Assembly: GCA_900545455.1 (NCBI GenBank)
Contig: UQZF01000009.1
Coordinates: 1 to 32,781, forward strand
Direction: 5' to 3'
Source of the DNA: an uncultured Eubacteriales bacterium
GTDB lineage: Bacteria > Bacillota > Clostridia > Lachnospirales > Lachnospiraceae
Length of the DNA stretch: 32,781 nt
Notes under the pieces: model-generated
Seen by the model: the letters and a program-made list of their open reading frames with translations, nothing else
What the model was told of the DNA's origin: nothing
The model's database searches: none
Shown here: in pieces, positions 32,740 through 32,781 of the stretch
How the letters are laid out: each line of letters begins with the position of its first letter
How positions within the stretch are numbered: position 1 is the first letter of the stretch
Translations under genes and position numbers: made by a program

Positions 32740-32781
32740 TTTTTCAAAATGCCGCTCATAAGCATTCTCGTGCCAGTGTAC
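32707..32781. repeat. Perfect 36-bp inverted repeat with 3-nt loop at the window end
   Basis: Bases 32707-32742 and 32746-32781 are exact reverse complements, separated by 3 nt. The left arm covers the first codons of the GT2 gene, and the right arm ends exactly at the last base. No U-tract or GC-only stem suggests a terminator. A foldback assembly artefact at a contig end is the simplest explanation. Confidence 0.95.

Noticed and set aside
1..32781. tRNA, rRNA, CRISPR array or prophage
   Set aside because: No cloverleaf-like, rRNA-like or regularly spaced repeat sequence was seen, and no phage structural gene is present. This was by eye; tRNAscan-SE and a repeat finder would settle it.

Overview
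The window looks like a chromosomal segment of an anaerobic member of the Clostridia, most likely family Lachnospiraceae. The evidence is the class III ribonucleotide reductase, the Csp-like subtilisin, the PgcA-type phosphoglucomutase, strong AGGAGG-type ribosome binding sites and the style of the small membrane and lipoprotein genes. This is a family-level inference from sequence style; no rRNA marker is present. Every gene except the insertion sequence lies on the minus strand, so transcription runs from high to low coordinates.

Region 1-2172 holds the start of a probable polysaccharide deacetylase that runs off the window, an MgtC-like membrane protein and a membrane-bound GGDEF diguanylate cyclase with its own promoter and an adjacent palindrome. 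Region 2180-14348 is one tightly packed eight-gene operon: MBOAT acyltransferase, DHHW/AlgJ-like partner, GT4 glycosyltransferase, two tandem paralogous polytopic membrane proteins of the PTPS_related/YfhO type, MoxR ATPase, DUF58 protein, and a membrane protein with a DUF4129-like tail. It has a clear promoter at 14320-14348, and several of its genes overlap. It looks like an envelope glycan synthesis and O-acylation operon joined to a MoxR-DUF58 module.

Region 14350-14648 is a tiny separate transcription unit: strong promoter, 47-codon ORF, UUCG-loop terminator. Region 14674-20651 holds a Csp-like subtilisin, an unusual ClpX co-transcribed with a GtrB-like polyprenyl-phosphate glycosyltransferase, and an HtrA protease. 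Region 20684-26272 carries nrdD behind a promoter covered by two tandem NrdR-like boxes, a MATE transporter and a phosphoglucomutase.

Region 26320-30342 is a visibly AT-richer, damaged accessory patch: a lipoprotein, the 3' part of an RHS-like/SleB-like cell-wall hydrolase gene, an IS3-family element with a programmed -1 frameshift, an XRE-family-like regulator cut at its 3' end by the IS, and two small decayed genes. Region 30361-32781 has two GT2 glycosyltransferases. The window ends in a perfect 36-bp foldback repeat that includes the start of the last gene, which may be an assembly artefact.
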